DNA from: Erodium maritimum
Taxonomy: Eukaryota > Streptophyta > Magnoliopsida > Geraniales > Geraniaceae
Direction: 5' to 3'
NCBI GenBank assembly: GCA_963921825.1
Contig: OY997596.1
Span: forward strand, 9,677,001-9,741,000
Length of the DNA: 64,000 bases
In this document: piece by piece, positions 43,494 to 55,227 of the stretch
How positions within the stretch are numbered: the first letter of the stretch is position 1
Layout: every line of letters starts with the position of its first letter
Translations under genes and position numbers: made by a program
The notes under the pieces: model-generated
Seen by the model: the letters and a program-made list of their open reading frames with translations, nothing else
Told to the model about the DNA's origin: nothing
Databases searched by the model: none

Positions 43494-45839
43494 TTTTTTG
43501 AAACAGGTAATCGGAGAAGTGCATTACTGCTAGAAGGTAACCAAACAAGGTAGGGCGTAACCGCCCAGGGTTCTAGATATTTGTCCAAGCCGGCCGTAGC
43601 AAGCCCATCGCTCATGGACCCATAAAAATAGCCTACTTGATATCGTAGACAACAAATTAGGACATCCCCTTACCAACGTCTCAGAACAACAAGACATGAA
43701 ATGAAAAAACCTACCCAAAGTAGAAAATAAATTGTTCCAACAGTAAAATAGAAAGAAATAAAGCAAGGAATAAAACTTAGTTGTTGTTGCAGGCTGCCCG
43801 AGACCTCCCAACACTGGCTGTCCCACGTCTGTAGGTATAGGCCACCATCGGCCATTCCTGCATAGAAGGCTTCCCTGCCTCCTCCCGCTTTGCCTGGTCC
43901 TCCTCTGTGTTGTCTGGCTTATTGAGTTCTGGTGGGAGGCTCGATTGATCCAGTGTCGATCATACAACAACCCGCTCTTTGTCTTTAAGGTTAACTTCTT
44001 CACCCTCCCCATATAGGACCCACTTTCCTTGGTGATTCCTTGGGGTCTTTCTCCTTCCCTGCCCGAACCCCTAGGTTATCTGCAGGTCCGCCAAGGTCAG
44101 GAAAACTCCCAACAGAGTGGACGTTATCCAGATTATCAGGCTTTGTAAACCCAATTGGCCCTCCACATGCTCTTAGCAGTCCACCCTGAAAAATACTGAC
44201 TACCCTTACTGAGGTAGTCCTAGCCAGATTCTCAGACTTTGACGAGCGATCTGCAGCGGAAAATCAATCCTCCATTGAGACCTCCATGGACCGAATCATA
44301 GGATTCAGAGAGAGCCCATTCAGGATATCGTCAACAGCTGAAGGTTCCAAAGAAGAGGGTGTGTGCCACACCGTCTTCAACAGCCTATCCACGTCCAGTT
44401 GATGCGGTACCAGGATAGATGTGTCATATCGGACCTCCTTCCGGCCTATTCCAGTCAGATGAGTCGTACACCCCATAATCCGGTGTGTCATCATCCCACA
44501 CCTACGAAAAAGTTCCGTTAGTTTCAAATATTGCAACTCAATCACCGAGGAGGTAACAGTGCCTGGGAAATGGAGACGGAGACGTCTCTTCGAAGAGGCT
44601 GGTTTAGTTCCAGACGAACTCGCATCCATAGGAAAAGATCCTCCCGCGCGGACAAGAGGTATTGGGGCCGAAACCACTTGGGTACTCATGATGGAGGCTA
44701 TGAGTCCACGGACTTGCGGAGTCTGGGCCCCTCCTGGGACATTCAAAGCTCTGACTCCAAGCTCGATATGACTGAAGTTGATATCATTAGCTTGTACATA
44801 AGGCCTGAGGGGTTCCAGGAGCACTGGGAAACCCTTGAAAATCCATGGCCCCCGATGACGAATATTCTCTATTGTCACAACGGATGGAAAATGAAATCCC
44901 GTAACCTCCGGAGACAAGCACTCAACCTGGATGCCATTCACCTTCCATTTCTGCATCATCATTGTGGGACAGATCCCATGCAACCCGGGCTGCTAGGGAG
45001 AATTGATAGGTTCCTTTCTTAACTGCCAGAACCGCCTCCACAGGAACCACCACTTCTTTCTGTTCGTCCTCCCAGTCTGGAACCGGGGAGATTCAGGCCG
45101 GAAGCGACTCCCCTTAACGAGCACTGGAACTGGGGCCACTCGACGGGCGGCCACACGGGACCGAGACATGAGCAGTTAGGGGGCGGTACTTGGCCATGGC
45201 CTGGATGCACTCCAATCGCCTCGAGCGAGATCCGGCACTGGAACGCCGATGGCGGTCGGTCAAACAGGACGAGGGCTCCGTCCGACACAGCGCCCAGTTT
45301 GTCCTTCAACGAGTATAGGCTGCCGACGGGTCGTCGTTGCTCGGGCGTACGGCGAGGACGAGTGTCGGCCGAAGACGGCGAGAACGTGACATCGGGTAGG
45401 CAACTCGCCGGGGGAAGTGGGACGACGGAAACCTAGATCTGTTGCGAGTCGACGGCGGGACAGATCTGGTCGGCAGCGTCCATTTCCAGGCGATGTGGAC
45501 GAGACGAGGAACCGGATCTACTGAGACGAGAGATGGATCCGGCGAAGTGTGTGACGATGCCGGCGTGAGCTCGCAGGGTGGGCGGGCACGCTTCGACTCC
45601 GTGCAGCAGAACGTTGATGGCTGAGGGCAAGTGAAAGAAGAGGGGAGTAGGGGCCGGTGAGACGTGTAGACTAATGTGGCGGACGGGCAACGCTGCCAGA
45701 GGACCTGGTCGCCGACGAACGGCGTGGAAATGAAGACGTTGACGTAAACCCTAGCTAGCATGAAGAAGAACCTCAAAGAGGTGACTGAAAGCTTTTTATT
45801 TTTGTCAAGGAGAGACGATTTAATAACATGGTACCTCCA
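43494..45839 (-). mobile_element. Retroposon Z3 (2346 bp, long form)
   Basis: T-run 43494-43499 at the left, TGAGAGCCTGTAA at the right (45840-45852). Carries an ORF1-like gene but no endonuclease, RT or RNase H sequence. Its 3' tail aligns with Z2 and Z4. Confidence 0.88.
44040..45310 (-). pseudogene. Z3 ORF1-like protein (DUF4283 plus zinc knuckle)
   Basis: Main frame 44983-44264 (239 codons). DUF4283-like part: MMMQKWKVNGIQVECLSPEV and IENIRHRGPWIFKGFP. Knuckle region: LFRRCGMMTHRIMGC, where the first Cys of the CCHC box is Phe (Z4 keeps it). An upstream part at 45309-45019 and a downstream Pro/Gly/Lys-rich tail (FTKPDNLDNV near 44150) are out of frame. Such proteins are the RNA-binding ORF1 of plant LINEs. 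Confidence 0.78.
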
Positions 45840-45852
45840 TGAGAGCCTGTAA
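45840..45852. repeat. Third copy of the Z target site
   Basis: TGAGAGCCTGTAA, exact match to 42420-42432, between Z3 and Z4. Confidence 0.9.
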
Positions 45853-48294
45853 TTTTTTTTTTTAAACGGGTAACCGAAGACTTTCATTAATACCAAAAGG
45901 TAATTAAGTAGGATGAGGCGTGACCGCCTCGGGTTCTAGATATTTTTCCGGGCCGACCGTAGCAAGCCCGACGGTCATGGACCCATAATAATAACCCACT
46001 TAGGATCGTGGGCACAAACTTAAGCCAACTCCTTACAACCGTCCCAATATAGCGAGACATAAAAGAGATAGTCCGAAAACAAACAGAGGAAAAAGAGTTC
46101 CAAACATAAAGCAGATAATCAAAATGCATAAAAGTAAAGTTTGCTGACTGTGCAGGCTGCCCGGGACCTCCCAGCATCGGCTGCCCCGGGTCTGTAGGTA
46201 TAGTCCGAAGGCGACTCCACCCACCCCTGCTGGGTCGGTTCATTCCTGCATTGGAGACACCTGTGCCTCCAGTGTGGCCCCCTCCGTCTTCAGGTAGGTC
46301 TGGACTGGTGTGTGGTGCTGGGGAGGCAAATCTTCCTGCTGCTTCCTCACCTCCGGTGGACGATCATATAGGGATCCGCCCCTTGTCTTCCTGGTGGGCA
46401 TCTTACCCTTACCGCGGCTGGGCCCTCCTTTCCCCAGTCCAACCTGGGGGTCTGTCTGATATCCCAGGCCAGGCTGGGGATCTTTCTGTTGCCCTTGGGG
46501 ATCCTTCTCTTTCCCCTCTCGGGTCATTTCAGGATCAGCGGATCCAGCTCGGCCCAATGTCTCATCAGTAGGATGGACATTAGCCAGATTATCAGGCTTC
46601 GTAAAGCCTGGTGGCAGCTCAGAGACGCGGTGCGCACCCTCCTGTAACAATTTGGTTGCCCCTCCTACGGTAACCTTAGCCAGATAATCAGACTTCGAGT
46701 GGTCTGAGCTGGGTACCTGTTCCCCCATAGTAATCTCCCTGGATCGGACCATCGGATTTAGGGACAAATCACTCAGCAGATAGGTGATGGACGGATGGGT
46801 CACCGGGGGAGGTGTATTCCAGATCGTCTCCAGCAACCTATCCACGTTCATCTGATTTGGGACCAGGATAGATCGGTCATACCAAACCTCCTCCCGACTG
46901 ATCCCCGGCAGCAGTGTCGTGCATCCCGAAATCCTGTGGGTTACCATTCCACACCTGCGACAGAAATCGACTATCCTTTCACATTGTAGGTCAATTATCT
47001 CAGAAGTAGTAGTACCTGGGAATCGAAGGCGAAGTCTCAGCCGAAGAGGTCGTTGTAGTTCCATCCGAACCCTGAGCCACAAGAACATGGTGAAACTGGA
47101 TATCCTTGGCCCGGGCAAACTGCTTGAGGGGCTCCAGAAGGAGGGGGTATCCCTTGAAGCTCCAAGGACCCCGGTGGAGGACATTCTCCATTGACTCCTC
47201 AGACGGGAAGTGGTAGCCCGTGACTTCCGGTGACATAAATTCCACCTGGATGCCCGTCACTTTCCATTTCTGGAGCATCATCGCGCAGACTGTGTGTTGG
47301 TTGTAGACCTGGTCACCAGCAACCCTAGCTGCGAGGGAAAATTGATACGTTCCCTTTGTAAATAATGGAACGCCCTCCTCTGAGACCACAATCTCCTCAT
47401 CATCGTCCTCCCAGTCCAGGACCGGGGCGATGCGAGGTCCTCCGTCGGCCCTCGCCCATCCGGACGTTAAGTATTCATGTCCGAAGGCCGGACCGGCATA
47501 TGACTGGAGCTGCCCATCTCCGTCAGATGGCTAATGCTGCCCCCCTCTGTCCGATCTGAAGGATGAGGGAGAGAGAGTCGGTCCCGAGGACCACCCTCCG
47601 CCATCCTCCCTGGTTCAGACCGATCCGGTCTGTCAGAAGGTTGGGGCTACCCTTCTCCGTCAGAGTTGGAGGGCGAGAAGGGGAGAGGCAATCCCGATAC
47701 ATGTCTGGCGACACCATCTGTCGGCCGTCCTGGAGCAGACCAAATGCCGGCGGCCCAGTAGCTTCAGTCTCAACGTGGCTCGACCCCGGCTTGTCCTTCA
47801 GGGCTAGCGGGGTCGTCTGTTGCTCGAGATCTGGCAGGGAAGGCGGCTGCATCGCCGTCACCACTAGGAGTTCGCCGGGAATGGATCCGAGCACGGCGGG
47901 CGTGAGACCATTAGGCTATTGCATGTCGGACGGAGGTTGGGTCTGGCCGGATAATCCCATTTCCGACTCAAAAACAGACGTGGAGAGGTAGATCTAGGGC
48001 TGGGCGGCCGGAAATGGATTGAGAACGGTTGGAAATGACGACGGGGGTGGCGGAGCAACGAGGAGACGCGATGCAGGCTAACGGCGCGACAACTGCAGAA
48101 GCTCGGTGTGGTACCACGGTGGCGCTGTCAATCAAGGACAGCAGCGAAGGAGACGGGGCGGCAGAGGGAGACGGCGGCGACACACGGTGATAGTTGCTGA
48201 ACCCTGGTGATTAGGATGGAGAGAAACCCTGGTGGCTAGGGTAGACGAGAACAATACCACTTATGACAGTTAATTGAAAACAAGAATTTTTTTT
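45853..48294 (-). mobile_element. Retroposon Z4 (2442 bp, long form)
   Basis: T-run 45853-45863 at the left; right flank TGAGAGCATGTAA (48295-48307), one mismatch. Contains a complete-length ORF1-like gene, about 390 bp of 3' UTR and poly-A, and a GC-rich 5' UTR. No RT. Confidence 0.88.
46240..47894 (-). pseudogene. Z4 ORF1-like protein (DUF4283 plus CCHC knuckle)
   Basis: Minus strand. The DUF4283 part at 47389-47000 reads MMLQKWKVTGIQVEFMSPEV and ENVLHRGPWSFKGYPLLLEP. A one-frame shift near 47090 leads into 47184-46240 (314 codons) with an intact knuckle FCRRCGMVTHRISGC (C-x2-C-x4-H-x4-C) and a long hydrophilic tail rich in Gly, Lys and Asp. An upstream frame 47894-47523 may be the N-terminal part, again out of frame. 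Expected role: RNA binding in a retroposition particle. There is no enzymatic domain. Confidence 0.82.
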
Positions 48295-48384
48295 TGAGAG
48301 CATGTAAATCAATTTGTCTGTTAGTGCTTATTTATATTTCATTTAATAGCCTGCCAAATAATTTGTCTCTTAGTATTAATTATA
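48295..48384 (+). repeat. Satellite monomer S4, third part
   Basis: Begins with the fourth copy of the Z target site, TGAGAGCATGTAA, and runs through GCTTATTTATATTTCAT to the next monomer start. Confidence 0.87.
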
Positions 48385-48557
48385 TGAGATTCCCAGTTCA
48401 TTGTTAATTTGTCATTCTGATGCTGACTCATCCATGTAATTAGCCCACGTGATGCGATCTGGCTAGCTGAAGTATTTGCCAAGTTGAGCTGCTTACTAAA
48501 GGTTATCCCAAAGTATATGATATTAAAGGAAAGTCTCTTATCTTACGCAAATAACTA
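48385..48557 (+). repeat. Satellite monomer S5, first part
   Basis: Starts TGAGATTCCCAG, head-to-tail with S4. Interrupted at ATAACTA by LINE-4; resumes near 51552. Confidence 0.85.
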
Positions 48558-48629
48558 TTTTTTTGAACGGAAGTTACAACTTTATTATAGATCAGAATTA
48601 ACGATTAATTGGAGTGTACCAGGGCCTGA

Positions 48630-51518
48630 TCACTGAAAAACATGCATAGAACGAGCTTCTCTAGCTATCCAGTGAGAAGCCCTATTCGTAATTCTTTTTA
48701 CAAATTGAAGGTTTGTCCCCTCTTGCTGAGAAAGAACCTCAGTAATATTCTTAATCAGCGTTCCAATGGGCGAGACCGGATGATCACCATTTTCGATCAG
48801 ACGAACCAACCCCTGGGTGTCTCGGGCAATGATGCCCCATGCGGACTGCTGCATATCTTGGAAGACAACCCCATCCACATTAATCACGATGGTACCTGGG
48901 GGTGAGCTAGTCCACTTAGCCGGCCAGACAATCGATGCCCTTCTGGGCTTCGGGGAAGCAGCTTTCGCCTCCCATCAGGCCGACAGATGGGCTGCCGCCG
49001 ATGAGATAACCCCCTCCATTTGAGCTCATTCATGGGCTTCCATATCTCCCATAGAATTGAGTTAATCGTTGCCACCTTATCCTGAGGCCTCCCCGACACT
49101 ATCCCCTCCCACCATTGCACAAAAGTCCTTCATATCCCCTGGGGAATAAGGTCCCCAGCCTGAGCCCAACAAGTCTTTGCGAAACCACATTTGAGGAACA
49201 AGTGGTCAACTGCCTCAGGTGCTAGCCCACAAATATCGCAACTAGCTAGAATGGGGACAAACTTATGATTGAGATTGGTAGCCACTTGTAGGGAGTCAGT
49301 TAGACTTCGCCACAAGAATATTAGGAGATGTGGGGGAGTGGGGATCGACCACAGAGCAGACCATGTAACTAGCGTCGTATGCTGCCTCGCCGTCTGTCTC
49401 GCCGTGGCAAGTATCGAATAGCTTGTTTTGTAGTATAATGCCTATTCCGCTCAACAACCCAATACAATGTGTCCTTAGTCCTGAGTGGTGAAAAAGGGAC
49501 CTGAAGTATATTATCCCGTTCTTCGTCAGAGAACACCTGAGCCATCCGGGTGACATCCCAGCACAACCTTCCAGGCACCACGAGCCCCGCAACTCAAGCT
49601 TCAATCAGGGCCTTATTAGACGACGTGATCTTCGGGTTAGATCCTAAGAGCCATGGGGTTCCCTTGATGAAGGTATCATCCCCTATCACGATCTGAAGGC
49701 CACCCCGTAGTAATTCTTGAGTGGACAAAATACTGGCCCATGGAAAGCTCTGATTGGCCACAAGCCCAGCCTTGAGAAAGCTGACCTTTGGGAAATGTCG
49801 TGCCTTAAGCACCCGAGCCATTAGGGACTGAGGACGATGTACCAGACTCCATGCTTGATTTCCCAAGAGAGCCTTGTTTACATCACTCAGATAGCGAAAT
49901 GCCATAGCTCCAACTTCCTTCGGCATACATAGCTTGTCCCAATCCTACCAGATAATTGGTCGACACGATCCCCCCCCCCCCCCCACCCGAAAACGGGCGA
50001 GGGCCACATGTATCCGAGATATAATCTTAGTAGGTATCGTAATGATCGAGATAACATAAAAAGGAAGTGAGGTAAGCACTGACCGGATCATCACTTCCCT
50101 TCCTACTGGGGAGAGGATCTTTCAATCCCAAGATCTAATACGCTTAATGATCCGGTCACCTAGGTATGATATTGCTGCATTCTTATTCTGCCCGATCATA
50201 TTTGGGACCCCGAGGTACATAGACCCCGTCGAGGTCTCTTCAATATTCAATATCAGACAACATTGTTGTTTCATAAGTGTGATTGTAATCATGCTGAATA
50301 GAACTGAAGACTTATCTAGGTTCAGAACCTGGCCTGAAAGGGTGCCAAACAGGCTGAGGATACCCTTAACCGTATGCGCATCTTCAGGCGTGGCCCGACA
50401 GAAGATATAACAATAATCAGCAAAGAACATATGAGAGATTTTTTGGGGGCCCCTCGTGACACATACTTCCCTCAGACGCCCCTCACTCTGGGCTTGACGC
50501 AGTATGAAAGATAAACCCTCCATATAGAGCAAGAAAAGATAGGGAGACAGCGGGTCACACTGGCGTAACCCCCGAGTCGATGTAAGATACGGCGTCTCCC
50601 GGCCCCTAAAAAAACCGTATAGTGGACGGATTTTATACACCAGGCCACCAATTCAATTCAGTCCGTCGAGAATCCCAACTGACCCATAATCAGAAGGAGG
50701 TAGTCCCATTCTACCCGGTCATAAGCCTCACTCATATCGAGTTTAAGCGCCATAAAGCCTACCACCCCTTGTCGCTTCTACCGAAGGAAATGGATGGATT
50801 CAAAAGCGATAAGTATATTATCCTGAATACACCTACCCAGTATAAACTCCCCCTGGGTATCCGAGACAATAGTATGAAGAAGGGGCCGCAAACGATTGGC
50901 TAGAAAATTAGATAGGATCCTGAAAATGACATTACATAGAGCAATCGGGCTAAGGTCTGTTACTCTGTCTAGATCAGGCTTCTTTGGAATTAGGACAATA
51001 AAGGTGTCGTTCAACGTGTGATCAAAATTACGGGTCGTCAACAACTCCACTATGAAGCGCACCACCTCGTCCACCACAATCGGCCAATAATGCTGATAGT
51101 ACCGAGGATTTAGGTCTTCTGGTCCCGGTGACTTGTCTGGCCTCATCTGAAAAACTGCCATATTGACCTTTGATACCGAGCATGGAGATAGCAAGGACTG
51201 ATTTTGTACTGGAGTAATACAACGAGAGAGGGCAATGGGAAATTCCTGCAGATCAGGCGTACTTGAAGTAAACAGCGTGGTGAAGTACTCCACAATTAAG
51301 TGCCGCATCCCTGAGTCCCATGTAACCAAGTCTCCAACGTCGTTTTTAAGAGACATGACCGCATTGACTCGACGCCGGTACGAACAAGCCGCCTGAAAGA
51401 ATTTAGTGTTGCGGTCACCCTCATCCAGCCAGTGCTGTTTCGCACGCTGACGCCAGAAACCCTCGTGTTCTCCCAGTGCACGTTCATATTGAATCTGAAT
51501 CGCCTCCCGACGGTGCAC
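48630..51518 (-). pseudogene. LINE-4 ORF2: RT, zinc region and RNase H
   Basis: RT part: 51518-50778 (WLDEGDRNTKFFQ, DKSPGPEDLN), then, after stops, LKLDMSEAYDRVEWDY near 50740 with the first catalytic Asp, and 50640-50122 with QCDPLSPYLF and the second box as FADY (nt 50424-50413), i.e. Asp changed to Tyr. zf-RVT near 49240: CDICGLAPEAVDHLFLKC. The RNase H end at 48887-48630 reads MINVDGVVFQDMQQSAWGI and ITNRASHWIAREA, the plant-type C-terminal RNase H (RVT_3). Many stops and frameshifts. Confidence 0.88.
49970..49984 (+). repeat. C15 homopolymer in LINE-4
   Basis: Fifteen C in a row within the decayed ORF2. It is a possible slippage or assembly error site. Confidence 0.8.
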
Positions 51519-51519
51519 C

Positions 51520-51554
51520 CCTGTCCTATACTATTTGCTTTGCTGATAAAAAAA
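51520..51554 (+). mobile_element. Short forward LINE tail
   Basis: CTATTTGCTTTGCTGAT plus A7 matches the 3' end of LINE-1-type elements. It probably is a separate, extremely truncated insertion beside LINE-4. Confidence 0.45.
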
Positions 51555-51622
51555 CTACCTATTAATTTTTTTTAGTGTTATATGATTTGATGTTAAATAA
51601 AATCAACGGGAGAGCCTGTAAA
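51552..51622 (+). repeat. Satellite monomer S5, second part
   Basis: From ACTACCTATTAATTTT to GGGAGAGCCTGTAAA. It ends at exactly the place used by Z2-Z4 in S4. Confidence 0.83.
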
Positions 51623-52294
51623 AAAAATTTGAGTAAAAATGATGAAGCTATTTCGTTCCTTTCAAAGAGAGCTAATACATGTTTGAGGGCCCTGACGGGT
51701 CAAACAACTAACTCTTACACAAATTAAACATGTAGGATGTTCTAACAATGTGCCACTAAGGTTAATTAAGATATAAACTAGAAACCAAATAAAAACTATG
51801 AAAGACTGACGATCACTGCTCAAGGTAGGGCTTGTAAACCGCTGGGTCCCTTGAAGGGGACACGTTTCTTCTGATCTAAAATCGAATCTATGGTCGTCAG
51901 TGTTGAGGGAGGCAGGATGTAGTATATAAGGCAACGACAACGATGGCTTTAGAGCCGGCGACGGTGGAGGCCAGGGAGAAGGACGCGGCGGTGGCAGCAT
52001 CAACTAAAACCATCGAGGTTGCAGAGGTGATGTCGAACTAAGTCGGGAGACCAACAAAGACCAAGGCTTCAAAGACGGCGACGGCCAGGGAGGCGGAAGC
52101 GGCAGTGGCGGCGTCAACAAAAACCATTGGGGTTGCAGAGTTGGTGCCGAAAGAGCCGGGAGTTAAAAAACCTAACAAAATCCTCAGGAAGAGGGTCATG
52201 GGAATAATTGTCAAAAAAAATCCATAGAATGTGAGTAGGAGAAGAGGAGCCATGGCAGAAACCATGGCTATAGCCCTGGATGCCATGGCCTTTA
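51623..52294 (-). mobile_element. X-like retroposon fragment
   Basis: 672 bp of non-satellite DNA. On the minus strand the 5' end has ATGGC-rich words as in X2 (near 41950), and frames 52286-52038 and 52003-51662 are open without known domains. No poly-A and no clean duplication is visible; part of the satellite on the right side is missing. Confidence 0.4.
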
Positions 52295-52336
52295 TGTGTT
52301 AGTGCTTATCTATATTCCATTTAATAGCTTGCCAAA
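52295..52336 (+). repeat. Satellite monomer S5, third part
   Basis: TGTGTTAGTGCTTATCTATATTCC onward, ending near GCCAAA where LINE-5 begins. Last satellite sequence in the window. Confidence 0.75.
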
Positions 52337-52499
52337 ATTCTGTTGGTGATAAAGGTGCTTTATTTTAATAAATCGCAGGTGAGAATACAGGTTAGTGCAT
52401 TAGAAAGACTTTTTGACCAATAAAGGAATGACATAGAACAAGCCTTTTTGGCTAACCACTGATCTGCCTTATTCACAGTTCTATTTACAAATTGGAGAG

Positions 52500-53540
52500 A
52501 AATTCTCTCGTTTTGTGCCAACATAAGGTGGATGTCCCTAATACAGTACCGACCGGTGAACCATGAGGGTCCCCTTTTTCAATCATGTTTATCAAAATCT
52601 GAGCATCAGAGCGGTGACTATAAGGGTCGTCCCTAGAGAAATGGTATTGCGGATTGTTGTAGCAATACATAGGTGTCGGTTAATATTGTCGGTCTGCACC
52701 CCATGATGATCCCATTTGTTGTGACTTCTACCCGCCCATCCTTAGAACGACTTATCAGGCCCCATGTTGATTGGTTTGTGTCCTGAAAAGTTGCACCGTC
52801 AACATTGATCACCCAGGTTCCAAGGATGAGTTTGAGTTCGGGCACTTATTGTGGTGTTGGCTTCCTTCCACGTCAGGAGATGGCCCTGCGCATTTAAGAT
52901 AACCGCCAGAGCCGTTGGGGTTTTCCCATTCCAAGTTAGAGCATTCCTAGCTTTCCATATCTCTCATAGAACGCTCAGGATATCTACCTCTGTAGCTTTA
53001 TAAGGACATGCCGAGGTACCTTCCCACCATTCTTTAAATGTTTGATGGGGTAAAGGCAGGGGGATACCCCCTAGCTGCCTCTAGCACACTTTTGCAAAAC
53101 CACATGTGAGAAGGAGATGTGCGACCGTTTCACCTCCCCCCCTTTCGCATATGGTACAAGTACTAGATATGGGGACATATCGACGGGCTAAATTGGTTTC
53201 AACCTGCAGTATTCTGACGTTGTTGATGACGGTCTCTTGCTAATATTGTAACTGACCTTTGTTTTGTAGAGACCCGCTCTATCCATATCCTAGTACCATT
53301 CATGCTTGGCCCGATTCTCCGATAGTGGAACTTGTAAGATATTGGACATCTCCGATTCATCAAATAGTTAAGAGAATCCCAGCGCCGTGTAGTTGGTATC
53401 ATTAGTCCCACAACGGGGCCCCCAATGAAGGTAGCACATGTAGATTCAATGGTAGATGTTGGCCCAAATAGCCACGGGGTTCCCTGTATCAGCATGTCTC
53501 GCACATCCCCAATGGCGATGCGCGAAACATTGCTCAATAG
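52500..53540 (-). pseudogene. LINE-5 ORF2 C-terminal part (RNase H, zinc region)
   Basis: RNase H start at 52845-52633: GTWVINVDGATFQDTNQSTWGLISR, very like LINE-4 at 48887. A degenerate zinc region lies near 53170-53090. Before it, 53627-53199 reads IAIGDVRDMLIQGTPWLFG, the usual link between RT and the zinc region. Stops in all frames. Confidence 0.82.
53536..53540. repeat. Left target site duplication of solo LTR A2
   Basis: AATAG, exact match at 55228-55232. Confidence 0.92.
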
Positions 53541-55227
53541 TGTTGGGTGTCGAGGTAGGGTTGGAGATGAACCAACTTGCAGCGGAAAATCAATGAAAAC
53601 CAAGAGACGATTAAAACCATTAAACAACTAACAAAGAATGGATTCACAAGAGAAAAATTCAGCACTATTTCTTACCAAAACAAGAACACCGGGTAACGAA
53701 TGATTGGCTTGAGTCTCCAAGACGCCTACGTATCCACATGGGAATCAAATCCACGTAGTTCTTCTCTTTGAGGACTCAAGAACACAAAAATGGAGGTGGA
53801 ACACACCCTTGCCGAAATTGCAAGGAAGAGGGAGAGAAAATGTGTTTTTTTATTCTTGTCTTGTGTTTGTTATGTTGAAAAAAGATGACTTAAACATAAC
53901 AAACCCCATACTTGTCCAACTAAAGGCTTGAGACAAGCATGGTGACAAGTAAGCTGTAAATAGGGAAAAGTATGGCCAGAAAGAATGGGGTTAGGTGGTG
54001 AATCACCAACACCTTAATCCTTGTCATGCTTACTTAGTAATCATTAATCAACGACTTGATTAATTAGTTCCATGTGCCTTGGTTGCATGGGTCTTTCATG
54101 GGCCTCTTGGAACATGGCCAGTGGCCATTTCAAACGAGGTCCCGTGATTCGCTCATCGCCTCCAAGCCTTCTATACAGGAAATGTCCAACATTATCCGAT
54201 GCGATCAATCCAAGACTCCAAGCCTTGTCTCGATCCGTAAGGTCCTATTTACTTACGGGAACATGACCCAAAACCCAGTTTTGGTCATGTCCCGAGACAA
54301 CTCCCTTTTGGCCATTCTCCATAAATGTGTCAATGAGTTTCACCCTCCGGTGTGACCCTTAGGTTTATGCATTTCAATTGATAAACGTAAAATCCCATTT
54401 TACTTGATCCTATTTAAATGGCAACTAACGAGACTTTAGTATTGCCTGACACTGCATAACGAATCGACCCTGTCGATTCTAACCTTTCCGTCGTCCCTGT
54501 CATTATCCTTTTATCTCTGATATCCTGATTGAGATAAGGCATAAAGCCGTCATCCTTATTATTCTCAATCACTGTTCCTTGATATGTGAGATGACTGAAT
54601 ATATGATACCTAGTATCATGTGCATGGTCATGCTATTCTTTCAATCACTCTCGATCAAGCGGTCGAGAATCGATATCTTTCCCATACCGTAGTATGAGGG
54701 ATAAATCCCTTAGCCATCTTTCGTGTCACTCATGCAGTCTTTCCCCAAGCCAATCTTGGCTGTTATGGAAGCCCTGTTACGGAAAAAGTTAGGCTCAGGT
54801 CAAACTCAGTTATTTACTGCATAGCGATCACAAAAACTCCTTGGTCTAAGGATACATGACAAGCTACGACAATGAATATGTTCATGACTTAATCTATGAC
54901 ACATATTCCTGTCGGGTCGTCCAATATCATGTCCCTCATGATATCTATGATCAGACTCCAGAATCCCATTCCAATGACTAACAGAACGTAAGCCATAAAG
55001 AGTCATCTTTCATACTAGCCGCTTATAGTGAAGCATTGTTGACTAAGTACCCATCGAGTGTGATCTATCCCGATCTATGGTTCTATTCGCATGGTGGGCA
55101 TAGATCAGAGCACACATCGATATATTACTCCAACACATAAGTAATATAAAGCCGCTTTAATTTTATTGCTAACGATGATATATACATTTGGACATTTAAT
55201 ATTGAACTACGGGCACTAAGACTAACA
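53541..55227 (-). repeat. Copia-A2 solo LTR (1687 bp)
   Basis: Complete LTR, TGTTAGTC...CACCCAACA on the minus strand, flanked by AATAG on both sides with LINE-5 continuing directly. This is the product of recombination between the two LTRs of a former full element. Confidence 0.95.

Larger units (their letters stand above)
48558..51540 (-). mobile_element. LINE-4: 5'-truncated non-LTR retrotransposon
   Basis: Minus strand. Poly-A end is seen as T-run 48558-48564 then GAACGG. About 3 kb of ORF2 remains (RT, zinc region, RNase H); ORF1 and endonuclease are absent. Short flank similarity AACTA on both sides fits a target duplication in the satellite but is too short to be sure. At 51520-51554 a forward LINE-1-type tail (TTTGCTGAT plus A7) lies against its 5' end. 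Confidence 0.85.

Noticed and set aside
45306-45896. Minus-strand frame of 196 codons crossing the Z3/Z4 border
   Set aside because: It starts in the tail of Z4 and runs through the target-site copy into the 5' end of Z3, so it is an accident of the junction.
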